Of a DNA stretch of 29,227 bases, positions 22,332 to 29,227 are shown piece by piece (within the stretch, counting starts at the first letter, position 1; every line of letters begins with the position of its first letter). This DNA is from Rhodanobacteraceae bacterium (GTDB lineage: Bacteria > Pseudomonadota > Gammaproteobacteria > Xanthomonadales > SZUA-5): assembly GCA_016717705.1 (NCBI GenBank), contig JADKFD010000064.1, positions 1 to 29,227 on the forward strand. Direction: 5' to 3'. The notes beneath the pieces were generated by a model. It was not told the origin of the DNA, did not search any database, and saw only the letters and a program-made list of their open reading frames with translations. A program made the position numbers and the translations under genes.

Positions 22332-22366
22332 GTCAGGTAGGCCGCAACGCGGCCAACCTGACCTAC
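22332..22366. repeat. Family C single hairpin
   Basis: GTCAGGTAGGCCGC, a 3-nt loop AAC and GCGGCCAACCTGAC form a 14-bp stem with one mismatch. CTAC follows, as in the other family C elements. Confidence 0.8.
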
Positions 22367-22558
22367 GTCCGGGCCACCATCCTTTGATCTAGCGTGGTAG
22401 CGGATTGACTTCCGCGAGAGTTTTCGCGGAGCAAACCGCCCCCAGTAACAGCAACGGTGCTGCTGCGTATCCGGCAACGGCGCGCCTTGCGGCCATCCCT
22501 CCAGATCACGCTCAAAAAGCGTTCTGCGGCGGCCTCTTCGTTCCAAGGGAAAGCGGCC

Positions 22559-23031
22559 CTACGCCGCCTTCTTCTCTTCCGGCACCACCCGCCGGGACTT
22601 GCTGAAGCGCGAACCGAGGTCACGGTGAATCTCGGTCAGGCCTTCGCGATCGCTGACCATCTTGACCAGACTGTAGCCACGCGTGGCGACTGCCATCGCA
22701 TCACTGCCCAGTGCAAAATCGGTGTCGTTGCCACGCTGCAACAGACGCGTCAGCCGCATCAAGCGCGGACGCAGCACGTCACGGGCCTTCAGATCAGCCA
22801 CCGCCTCGGCGACATCCAGATTCGGCGGAACCAGCTGCGGATTCTCCGTCAGCATCCGCAGCGTTTCGCGACAGAAATACCGGACTTCTCACCGAGCTTG
22901 GCCGCACGGCGCTTGTCCGTGTTGCTCAAGGCCACCAGACCCGACAGCTGCTGCTCCAGCTGCGCAATCGTGGCATCAATGGCCGTCACTTCCGCATCGG
23001 AAAGGTTCAGGGTAGCGAGATTCTTGCTCAT
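22559..23031 (-). CDS. Conserved hypothetical small soluble protein (one frameshift)
   Basis: The ATG at 23031 (MSKNLATLNLSDAEVTAID) has a good ribosome site GGAGA about eight bases upstream. The first ~50 residues (AIDATIAQLEQQLSGLVALS, NTDKRRAAKLGEKSG) and the remainder (YFCRETLRMLTENPQLVPPN to RRVVPEEKKAA) are in different frames. One missing G near 22877 joins them into a ~157-residue, mostly helical protein. The pattern LxxLxxxxRRxxxKxGxKS..., NPxxxPxxxDVxE resembles a widespread family of uncharacterised bacterial proteins. No signal peptide or membrane helix is seen and no function is known to me. It stands alone in a repeat-rich stretch. Confidence 0.75.
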
Positions 23032-23193
23032 CGTTTCATTCTCCATGTCATCAGCTGATATCCGACCGGCGCCATCGCCGGCCAGCGGTGCCACTCGGCA
23101 CGGGGAGGCATTTGACGCCCCGCCAGTCTCACCCGCTGAGACTGGACAGCAAGAAGTGCAAAAGAATGTGTCGGGAGTGCATGGCGCATCACA

Positions 23194-23273
23194 AAGCATC
23201 GCGCGCAAGCGCGCTCCTACAAGCTTGCCGAGGGCTCACGGCAGATGTAGGAGCGCGCTCGCGCGCGATGCTT
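23194..23273. repeat. BIME-like paired palindromes (family A)
   Basis: AAGCATCGCGCGCAAGCGCG... (inverted) and TGTAGGAGCGCGCTCGCGCG... (forward) flank a spacer whose CTTGCCGAGGGCTCACGGCA parallels that at 4384-4407. This is the third A-A pair in the window. Confidence 0.85.
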
Positions 23274-23470
23274 CTGATCGCTTCCAAGTGCGAGCCCCAC
23301 GCGCAAACCCGCACCAAGAACGCGCCTACACCCGTCTTGCAGCCCACCGCCATCGCCGCAGCCACGCATGGCCCGCCAGACCTCATCGATGCCATCCGCC
23401 GACGTCATCGATGCCCCGCCGCCACGCATGCATGGCATCGCCGCGGCAGCGAAGCATTCATCGCGTATCT

Positions 23471-23790
23471 CCGGAGTACAGGCCGCCTATCACCGACAGT
23501 CGCACGCATATCAACCGACAGTAGCGCCGAACTCACCGGACAACACCGCCCGATCAACCCGACAACGACCCGCATATGTCGGGAGAGTACGGCGCGATGG
23601 ACCGGAGAGTCGTGCCCAATGGACCCGACAGTAGCGGGCAACTCACCCGACAGTCGTCACCCATGCTCCGGACAGTACCGCCGTACTCACCGGACAACGC
23701 CACCCGATCAACCCGACAATGCGCCGCGTATGTCCGGAGAGTCAGGCGCAACTCACCCGACAGTAGCCAACCATGCACCCAAGCATTGCC
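23471..23790 (+). repeat. Degenerate array with a ~22-bp period (core CCGACA / CCGGACA / CCGGAG)
   Basis: Core hexamers begin at 23471, 23493, 23515, 23536, 23559, 23580, 23602, 23625, 23648, 23668, 23690, 23713, 23734 and 23758, so steps are 20-24 bp. Units are often preceded by TCA or AC and followed by GT or AC. A higher-order copy exists: 23532-23600 and 23686-23752 are near-duplicates about 154 bp (seven units) apart. Copies of GACCTCAT(C/T)GATGCCATC sit on both sides (about 23379 and 23815). No CDS is supported because unit length varies and breaks any frame. Confidence 0.75.
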
Positions 23791-23922
23791 CGCATATCAC
23801 GCATGAGTTCCCCGGACCTCATTGATGCCATCGGGCGAACTCAAACTTGCCATCCGCGGAGTACACCCGAGCGCTGCCCGCGCAGGTCGGGCCCCACCCC
23901 AGATACGCTCCGCCTTGCTCCG

Positions 23923-24150
23923 CTGTGGGAGCGGATTCACTCCGCGATGCCCTTGCTCCACTGTGGGAGCGGATTCACTCCGCGATGCCTTTGGTCCACT
24001 GTGGGAGCGGATTTACTCCGCGATGCCTTTGCTTCACTGTGGGAGCGGATTTACTCCGCGATGCCTTTGATCCACTGAGGGAGCGGATTTACCCTGCGAT
24101 GCCTTTGATCCACTGCGGGGAGCGGATTCACTCCGCGATGCCTTGGCTTT
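23923..24150 (+). repeat. Six-copy 38-bp tandem array of family B palindromes
   Basis: Unit starts are 23923, 23961, 23999, 24037, 24075 and 24113, exactly 38 bp apart. Each begins CTGTGGGAGCGGATT and contains the GCGGA/TCCGC inverted repeat followed by GATGCCTTTG. The last two units carry substitutions (CTGAGGG, CTGCGGGG). Open frames reading LWERIYSAMPL-like peptides through it are repeat artefacts. Confidence 0.92.
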
Positions 24151-24170
24151 GCTTTCCGCCAACTCAGCAA

Positions 24171-24248
24171 GTAGGTCATGTTGGCCGCAGGCCTACGTGA
24201 CATCGGAGTACCTGTCACGTAGCCCGCAACGCGGGCAACGTGACCTAC
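24171..24248. repeat. Family C paired palindromes
   Basis: The element runs from GTAGGTCATGTTGGCCGCAG to CAACGTGACCTAC with two internal hairpins (GGCCGCAGGCC; GTCACGTAGCCCGC-AAC-GCGGGCAACGTGAC). It is organised as the copy at 18616-18695. Between it and the minus-strand gene at 24353 there is a duplicated GGTGGAAAGCTAGTC (24271 and 24345) but no gene. Confidence 0.85.
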
Positions 24249-24352
24249 GACTTGCGGTTCGATCGGAACAGGTGGAAAGCTAGTCCCTGTCCAGCCCGCA
24301 TCGATGGCCAGAGCGGAGGCGCTCGACTGCGGTCGTCGGGACGGGTGGAAAG

Positions 24353-25015
24353 CTAGTCGGGGCTCAGCCAGGGCGGGGGGGGGCGCCGGGCCGGATTCTC
24401 CTCGGACAGCTGCGGGTCAATCGGCAGACGCAACTCGCCGGCGGTCGCTTGCAAGCTCATGTCGCCCGAGGCGGCGTGGATGATGAGTCGTGCCGATTGG
24501 TCGTCCGCAAAGCGAATCAGCAGGCCATTCATCTTTGGCGCGAACCAGGAAAGCCCGCCCGCGCTGCCCCGGATGAATGCCTGCATCTGTTCACCCAGTT
24601 CGCTCAGATCGCGGTAGCGCCATTCAAGGCCGGCTGGCAGTTTGGCCGTCATGTTGGCGAATAACTGGCACGGCGGTGCGCTATCCGGTTTCTGCAACCA
24701 CAGCAGCGCACCGCGATCGGCCAGGCCCTGCTCGATCGGTACGTCGAAGCGGCCGTCGGCCGCGATCTCCAACTGCCGGATCTGCTCACCATCGACCAGA
24801 CTGATACTCGCGCCCGGACAGGCATGCCCGGTATCCGCCTGCCGCAGCAGGAACAAGCCCTGAATCCGATCGAACTGCGGGTCTGCGAGCACCAGCAGCG
24901 GCTTCAACTGCTCGGCGTAGGAAAGGCGCTGCTCCTTGGCCGCAGCCGGCAACGCCGCCAACACGAGCAGACACATCAGGCTGGCCAGTTCGACGGAACG
25001 GCGATGGAGAGGCAT
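24353..25015 (-). CDS. Hypothetical exported protein (220 aa)
   Basis: The intact frame has a clear signal peptide (HRRSVELASLMCLLVLAALP then AAAKEQ). The mature part is soluble, with KPLLVLADPQFDRIQGLFLL, two likely disulfide cysteines (HACPGAS, APPCQLF) and a C-terminal domain (IRFADDQSARLIIHAASGDM). The C-terminus is Pro-rich (RRPPPPWLSPD) and falls on a run of nine or more G at about 24376, so the last few residues are uncertain. I recognise no family. It is divergent from the secreted paralogue pair with 327 bp between them. Confidence 0.7.
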   Translation of the reverse strand: MPLHRRSVELASLMCLLVLAALPAAAKEQRLSYAEQLKPLLVLADPQFDRIQGLFLLRQADTGHACPGASISLVDGEQIRQLEIAADGRFDVPIEQGLADRGALLWLQKPDSAPPCQLFANMTAKLPAGLEWRYRDLSELGEQMQAFIRGSAGGLSWFAPKMNGLLIRFADDQSARLIIHAASGDMSLQATAGELRLPIDPQLSEENPARRPPPPWLSPD

Positions 25016-25116
25016 GGCGAGTTCCTCGAACGCGAGGGCCGAATCATCGCTGATCCCGCCTTGTTTCTTCGATGCGGCGTGCCGTGTTGCAGACGCCGCA
25101 AACGTTGAGACGGCAG

Positions 25117-25132
25117 CGCGTCAGCTGACGCG
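25117..25132. promoter_or_regulatory. Perfect 16-bp palindrome, candidate operator
   Basis: CGCGTCAGCTGACGCG is a perfect palindrome without loop. It lies in the 25016-25342 gap between two divergently transcribed genes for exported proteins, where a shared operator would sit. A wider inverted repeat, GTTGAGACG (25104) and CGTCTCAAC (25174), encloses it. Its function is inferred. Nothing else was seen in the gap. Confidence 0.4.
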
Positions 25133-25342
25133 ACTTCAAGCCTTGGCCCCGCTTGGCTCCCGACGCCGTTTCTCGTCTCAACGGCGCAGAATGCTGTCGC
25201 GCCGATTCGCGGCCGTTGGGCGATGCGCCGTCGGAGCGCATCTTCCAGGCGTCACGGCCCATCGATCGGTTGCTTGACCTGGGGGATCGCCGGCATGCAC
25301 TCTGATCGGACCGACTTCCGGATCTCCTTTGAGGACCGCAGC

Positions 25343-26137
25343 GTGTCAGCACTGAAGTCGCGACTTTGTCGCCAGGCAAGTACGCTGCTGGCTTTAGGGC
25401 TGGCCTCCGGCGTGGCCTGCGCCGCTCCGATCATCCGCCAGGCCGGCGGCGCCAATCCGGCGGCCATTCAAGCCACCGTGGACCAGTTCCGGGCCGACCT
25501 CGGCGGTTCCAACAATGGCGTCGGCGGCAGCTTCGCCAGTGGACGTCGCGAAATCAACTGGGATGGCGTGCCGGATGCCTCTGCCGCGCCGAACTTCCTC
25601 GCGCCTGATTTCTTCAATGTCAACAGCGCACGCGGCGCCGTGTTCAACTCGCTGCGGGAATCCACCGGCCTGAACCAGATGCGTGTCAGCGCCAATGCGG
25701 CCTCCGGTACGCCGGTGCGCTTCGGCGATATCGATGCGAGCTACACAGCCACCTTCCAGACGTTCACGGCGCAGCGCCTGTTTCAGGTTCGCAACGCCGC
25801 CAACCTGAACGTGGTCTTCTTCGTACCGGGAACTCGACGCCCGGCTACGGTGAGTGGCTTCGGTGTCGTGTTCACCGATGTGGACTCGTCCTCGAATGCC
25901 ATCGTCCGCTGCTTTGCGCAGGACGGCTCGCAACTCGTCGCCGCCTCCGCCCCCGTCGCCAGCGGCGGTTTGAGTTTCGTCGGCATCAGCTTCAACACCG
26001 CAGCGGAACGCTGCTTTCGGGTGCAGATCCGGGTCGGCAATGCCGTCCTGGCCAGCGGTGCAGTCGACAGCGGCGCAACCGATGTGATTGCGATGGACGA
26101 TTTCATCTACGGCGAACCGCAGCCGGTGTTCCAGTGA
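25343..26137 (+). CDS. Conserved secreted protein of the GRREINWDGVPD type, first of a tandem pair
   Basis: GTG at 25343 is chosen because GAGGA lies seven bases upstream and it starts a normal signal peptide (SALKSRLCRQASTLLALGLA then SGVACA before APII). The mature part of about 240 residues has the conserved blocks FRADLGGSNNGVGG, GRREINWDGVPD, FFNVNSARGAVF, FTAQRLFQVR, VFFVPGTRRPATVSGFGVVF and VIAMDDFIYGEP. These blocks recur in uncharacterised exported proteins of many bacteria. The fold is probably beta-sandwich and the function unknown. Two cysteines (VRCFAQ, ERCFRV) could pair. Unlike its neighbour it ends PQPVFQ and lacks the GFE tail. It probably forms an operon with the next gene, 23 bp away. 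Confidence 0.8.
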   Translation: MSALKSRLCRQASTLLALGLASGVACAAPIIRQAGGANPAAIQATVDQFRADLGGSNNGVGGSFASGRREINWDGVPDASAAPNFLAPDFFNVNSARGAVFNSLRESTGLNQMRVSANAASGTPVRFGDIDASYTATFQTFTAQRLFQVRNAANLNVVFFVPGTRRPATVSGFGVVFTDVDSSSNAIVRCFAQDGSQLVAASAPVASGGLSFVGISFNTAAERCFRVQIRVGNAVLASGAVDSGATDVIAMDDFIYGEPQPVFQ

Positions 26138-26160
26138 ACGGCGCATGGGGGAATGGCACC

Positions 26161-26976
26161 ATGAAACTGCCTGTGGCGATCGGGCTGGTCACGCTGCTGA
26201 CCCTGCTGATGACCGCGCCTGCGGCAGATGCCGCCTCGGTGGTTCGCCGCGGCACCGCAGCTACCCCGGCCGCGCTGCAAGCTGCCATCGACAGCTTTCG
26301 TGTCGACCTCGGCGGCGTCAACAATGGCGTTGGCGGGACCTTCCGTTCCGGTCGCCGCGAAATCAACTGGGACGGCGTGCCGGACAGTTTTGCCTTGCCG
26401 AACAACCTCCCGTTCAACTTCTTCAACAGCAACAGTCCACGCGGTGTGGTGTTCAGTACGCTGGAGGCTGGGTCAGCACTGAACCAGTTCATGGTCAGCG
26501 CCGATGGCGACAATCCCACGACGACACCCGTCCGTTTCGGCAATTTCAACGCAAGCTATGCCACGGCGTTCCAGACGTTCAGCGCGGAGCGATTGTTTCA
26601 TCTGCGCGGCGGCGACACGATGATCCTGACGTTTTTCCTGCCCGGCACCAATATCCCGGCCTCGGTCAGTGGCATCGGGGTGGTCTATGCCGATGTCGAT
26701 GCTTCCGCCAACGTTCGCCTGATCTGCTTTGACCCGGATGGACAAAGGCTGGTTGGCGCCACCGGGGATGTGCAGAACAATGGACTCAGTTTCCTGGGAG
26801 TCTTCTTTACCAGTCCGGAAGAGCGTTGCTCCAGGGTCGAGATCCGCGCGGGCAACGTCGACCTGGTTGGCGGTGCGGCAGACGGCACCGGCGGCGTCGA
26901 CGTGATCGCCCTGGACGACTTCATCTACGGCGAGCCGCGCTCAGTGGATGCCCTGCTGCGCGACGGCTTCGAGTGA
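26161..26976 (+). CDS. Conserved secreted protein of the GRREINWDGVPD type, second paralogue, with GFE C-terminal tail
   Basis: The intact 271-residue protein has a signal peptide (KLPVAIGLVTLLTLLMTAPA then ADAA). It is collinear with the preceding gene across its whole length: FRVDLGGVNNGVGG, GRREINWDGVPD, FFNSNSPRGVVF, FSAERLFHLR, TFFLPGTNIPASVSGIGVVY and VIALDDFIYGEP. The two arose by tandem duplication and have since diverged considerably. After the shared end it carries an extra RSVDALLRDGFE tail. No enzymatic motif is evident. It is probably co-transcribed with its partner. Confidence 0.82.
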   Translation: MKLPVAIGLVTLLTLLMTAPAADAASVVRRGTAATPAALQAAIDSFRVDLGGVNNGVGGTFRSGRREINWDGVPDSFALPNNLPFNFFNSNSPRGVVFSTLEAGSALNQFMVSADGDNPTTTPVRFGNFNASYATAFQTFSAERLFHLRGGDTMILTFFLPGTNIPASVSGIGVVYADVDASANVRLICFDPDGQRLVGATGDVQNNGLSFLGVFFTSPEERCSRVEIRAGNVDLVGGAADGTGGVDVIALDDFIYGEPRSVDALLRDGFE

Positions 26977-27111
26977 TTCCGACAACAGTCTGACGTCAGT
27001 CGGAAGAGCTCCCGGCGGCTTGTAGGAAAAATCCGATTCCTGGGCGTCCATTGCCTGCACTTTTTGCGGGACCTTCGCATCCGCGTGAAACCCGCGACGC
27101 TTCCGCCCGAT

Positions 27112-27128
27112 CGCCGACTTGCAGTCGG
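27112..27128. other. Small hairpin in the 26977-27300 non-coding stretch
   Basis: GCCGACT-TGC-AGTCGGC forms a 7-bp stem. No promoter or start for the RCC1 gene is otherwise clear in this stretch. The hairpin may be an attenuator-like or terminator-like stem or chance. Confidence 0.3.
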
Positions 27129-28314
27129 CGCTGCTGATCTTCGCGCTCCAACAGGCGAACAGCGCCGAGCCCGGCGCTCCGAAACCCCCCCTGGGGCTTC
27201 CGCCCCGGGGGGGGCGCCCCCCCGCGGGCGAGCCCCCGCCCCCCCTCCCCCCCGCCGGCGCCCCGCGGGGGGGGCCCGCCCCCCGCCGTGCGGTGGTCGC
27301 GGGCGCGGTTCGTTGCTGGGGCGCCAACGAGTTTGGTGCGCTCGGCGATGGCACGACCACGGAGCGCTTGGTGCCGACCCCGGTCAGCGGTGTAACCGGC
27401 GTCGCAAAGGCAGCCGGGCGCTGCACACTGGCGGCGGGACCCCGCGAGCGCGCCGCTGGGGGGTGAAGGACAGCTGCGAGGATCCACCACGGCGGAGACC
27501 ACCTTACTGCGGGCGCGGCGGCGTTGGGGCGGCGGGTGGCGGCCGGCGACGGGGGCGGCGCGGGCGAGGAGCGGGCCAGTTGGCGAGGCGAGGGGCCGTG
27601 GGACGCGGCGGGGCGGCGGGGCGGAGCGGGGACGGGGGGGCGGGTCGGACAGCTGGCGCCGCGAGGCGCCGGTCTGCCGCGGGGCCAGGCGCGCGCGCGC
27701 CGGCCGCGGGCGGGCGGCGTGGAAGGGCGTGGGGTTGTGCGGGCGACAACTTCTACGGCCAGCTGGGCATTGGCAGCGCAGGGCAATCCTTGACGCCGGT
27801 CGAGGTGGTCCTCACACCCATCAACGTCACCGCGATCAGTACCGGCACCAGCACGTGCGTGGTTACCAGTGGCGGCGGCGTCAAGTGCTGGGGCGAAAAC
27901 CGCTCAGGCCAGGTGGGTGACGGAACCACCGGCGACTCCATTTTTCCGACCGATGTCGTCGGGCTCTCATCCGGCATTACCCGAATCGCTGCCGGAGGTC
28001 GCCACACCTGCGCGTTGACCAGTGGCGGCGGCGTCAAGTGCTGGGGCGCAAACGGCGCAGGCCAGTTGGGCGACGGCACCACGACTCAACGGTTGACGCC
28101 GGTCGACGTCATCGGCATCACCGGCGCCACGGCGATCACAGTCGGCGTGGATCACAGCTGCGCCATCCTGGCTAACGGCAGCGCCCGCTGCTGGGGATAC
28201 AACATCGTGGGTCAGGTCGGCGACGGCACTTCCGGCTACGTCACCATTCCGGCCGCTGCGCGACGGGTCGATCCGGCATTCGTGTTCAAGGCCGGTTTCG
28301 AACTCGACGAGTAA
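27119..28314 (+). CDS. Secreted RCC1-repeat protein with GFE-like tail; 5' half in anomalous sequence
   Basis: RCC1 repeats are clear at 27313-27460 (RCWGANEFGALGDGTTTERL) and from 27730 to 28250 (DNFYGQLGIGSAGQS; CWGENRSGQVGDGTTGDS; CWGANGAGQLGDGTTTQR; CWGYNIVGQVGDGTSG), each with a TCxLTSGGGVKCWG-type strand. Bacterial members form seven-bladed propellers outside the cell; only about five blades are visible. The C-terminus is VDPAFVFKAGFELDE. Between 27180-27300 and 27480-27740 the sequence is dominated by G and C runs with no sensible protein, although fragments such as GQL persist. The blades there seem to be corrupted. The start is uncertain; a TTG at 27119 followed by a hydrophobic QSALLIFALQQANSA is a weak candidate. 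Confidence 0.65.
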
Positions 28315-28319
28315 CAACG

Positions 28320-28455
28320 GGGGTCAGAGTGCAAATTCCCACGCTTCACCACCTGAGCATTGGACACCGACGTTCTTCGAGAGATCGAAGATTGGTCGCT
28401 GTCCCCTCTCCCCTAGCCGAGAACCTGGGTGCCGAGGAAACTGTACTCTGACCCC
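28320..28455. mobile_element. MITE-like element with 21-bp terminal inverted repeats
   Basis: The left end GGGGTCAGAGTGCAAATTCC and the right end (complement GGGGTCAGAGTACAGTTTCC) match at 17 of 21 positions, with an identical first 11. The 136-bp interior has no gene. Ends reading GGGGTCAGAGT are common around non-autonomous elements linked to IS200/REP-type tyrosine transposases; that link is from memory of the pattern. It begins five bases after the RCC1 stop. Confidence 0.55.
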
Positions 28456-28580
28456 TGTTTTCCCGAAATCTGTGCCAAGCCTCTGATCAGGGGTTGAACC
28501 CGCTCCTCGACACGCGAGGCGGCTCAATTGCTGTGACGCGCTGGTGGCCTTACAATGGGCCACGACGTAAGGAAAATCTC

Positions 28581-28802
28581 ATGTCCGAAGCGACCGTTAC
28601 CAGCAAAGGTCAGATCACCATCCCTGCCGATATCCGCAAGGCGCTGGGGCTGGAGGCCGGGGAGCGGGTCATGTTTACGCACCTCGACGACGGCACCACC
28701 GTGATGCGAGCCAAGACCCGGTCGATGTCTGAAATCAAAGGTCTGTTGAAGGCCGCCAAGGGCAAGCGTGGCGTCAGCGTGGACGACATGAACATCGGTT
28801 AA
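28581..28802 (+). CDS. AbrB/MazE-type (SpoVT-AbrB fold) antitoxin
   Basis: This 73-residue protein contains the typical swapped-hairpin DNA-binding sequence ATVTSKGQITIPADIRKALG, then GLEAGERVMF, in residues 4-35. A C-terminal toxin-binding tail (LLKAAKGKRGVSVDDMNIG) follows. The ATG at 28581 has the ribosome site TAAGGAAA. The toxin gene starts seven bases after its stop. It would neutralise the PIN toxin and repress the shared promoter. Confidence 0.88.
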   Translation: MSEATVTSKGQITIPADIRKALGLEAGERVMFTHLDDGTTVMRAKTRSMSEIKGLLKAAKGKRGVSVDDMNIG

Positions 28803-28809
28803 GTGACTG

Positions 28810-29211
28810 ATGCCCGGGGTCGACACCAATCTCCTGGTGCGTTGGCTGATGGACGACGATGCCATCCAGACCAACCAGGTGAAGTTGCTCCTGGCCACCA
28901 CGGCGCGGCGGCAAGAGAGCTTGTTCGTTCCGCTCACCGTCGTGCTGGAACTGGAGTGGGTTCTCCGCTCTCGCTACGCGCTCGGAAAGCCTGACATCTT
29001 GCTCGCGCTGAATACGCTGCTGGAAATCCGGGAGCTGGAGATTCAGTCTGAGCCCGCAGTCGAGCGCGCGCTACATGCGTACCGGATGGGAAATGCAGAC
29101 TTTGCCGACTGCCTGCACGCGGGCGCGTGCTGGTCTGCCGGCAAGGCACCACTGCTGACTCTGGATGCCAAGGCAGCGCGGTTGTCCGACGCTGAATTGC
29201 TCCGGGGGTGA
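28810..29211 (+). CDS. PIN-domain toxin (VapC-like ribonuclease)
   Basis: The intact 133-residue PIN protein has its acidic residues in place: Asp in PGVDTNLLVRWLMDDD (about residue 5), Glu in TVVLELEWVLRSRY (about 47), Asp in ADFADCLHAGA (about 98) and Asp in LLTLDAKAARL (about 117). The metal site in such toxins cleaves RNA. It is paired with the AbrB-type antitoxin just upstream, a recognised VapBC subtype. It ends 16 bp before the window edge. Confidence 0.9.
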   Translation: MPGVDTNLLVRWLMDDDAIQTNQVKLLLATTARRQESLFVPLTVVLELEWVLRSRYALGKPDILLALNTLLEIRELEIQSEPAVERALHAYRMGNADFADCLHAGACWSAGKAPLLTLDAKAARLSDAELLRG

Positions 29212-29227
29212 CGCAGACGGCGCTCGC

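Noticed and set aside
23088..23825. 245-residue open frame through the A-A element and the ~22-bp array
   Set aside because: It reads through two kinds of DNA repeat and the unit length (20-24 bp) does not preserve a protein repeat; composition is low-complexity.
23923..24150. CRISPR array
   Set aside because: Steps are exactly 38 bp with the whole unit conserved, so there are no unique spacers, and no cas gene is present.
23822..24200. Plus-strand open frames repeating LWERIYSAMPL / VGADLLRDAF peptides
   Set aside because: They are three-frame translations of the 38-bp REP-like tandem array, with no start signal and no independent protein character.
26941..27786. 281-residue Pro/Arg/Ala-rich minus-strand open frame
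   Set aside because: It arises from the abnormal G/C runs opposite the RCC1 gene and has no recognisable domain.

Overview
The window is high-GC bacterial DNA with strand-switching operons. Secreted proteins with CSLREA, RCC1 and S8-peptidase domains, several short C-terminal [F/L]x[D/N/A]GFE tails, and dense REP/BIME-like palindromes between genes together suggest a gammaproteobacterium of the Lysobacterales (Xanthomonadales; Rhodanobacteraceae-like). This placement is inference; there is no rRNA or marker gene here.

Layout. 1-4051 (-): a secreted subtilisin-like peptidase running off the left edge. 4444-9101: an aldehyde-oxidation locus, made of an AcoR-like sigma-54 activator (-), a divergent aldehyde dehydrogenase (+) with a recognisable -24/-12 promoter, a five-unit hairpin repeat array, and a DUF779 gene. 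9114-11547 (-): a translationally coupled three-gene membrane operon (sterol desaturase/fatty acid hydroxylase, unknown small membrane protein, HTTM-like/DCC fusion) facing a divergent helix-turn-helix regulator (11665-12416). 12584-15088 (+): a CSLREA beta-helix secreted protein and a small exported unknown. 15258-17631 (-): an ADOP-type duplicated ABC permease. 17792-18429 (+): a VapBC-like toxin-antitoxin pair. 18748-21818 (-): a MacAB/DevBCA-like exporter operon (adaptor, permease, ATPase) whose ATPase has lost its signature/Walker B segment. 22019-24350: a repeat-rich tract with one small gene, a ~22-bp-period degenerate array and a perfect 38-bp tandem array. 24353-28314: an exported unknown, then two tandem paralogous secreted proteins and an RCC1-repeat secreted protein whose 5' half lies in abnormal G/C-homopolymer sequence. 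28320-28455: a MITE-like element. 28581-29211: an AbrB/PIN toxin-antitoxin pair.

Quality caveat. About ten genes are split by single-base indels, mostly missing bases, while the protein signal continues cleanly in another frame. This looks much more like uncorrected sequence error than mass pseudogenisation. I therefore annotate those genes as whole spans and state where the frame breaks.

The most interesting leads are the short GFE C-terminal tail shared by several exported proteins (and found once with no recognisable protein attached), the two-helical-turn periodic array at about 23.47-23.79 kb, the compact sterol desaturase/HTTM-DCC operon, and the tandem secreted paralogues.
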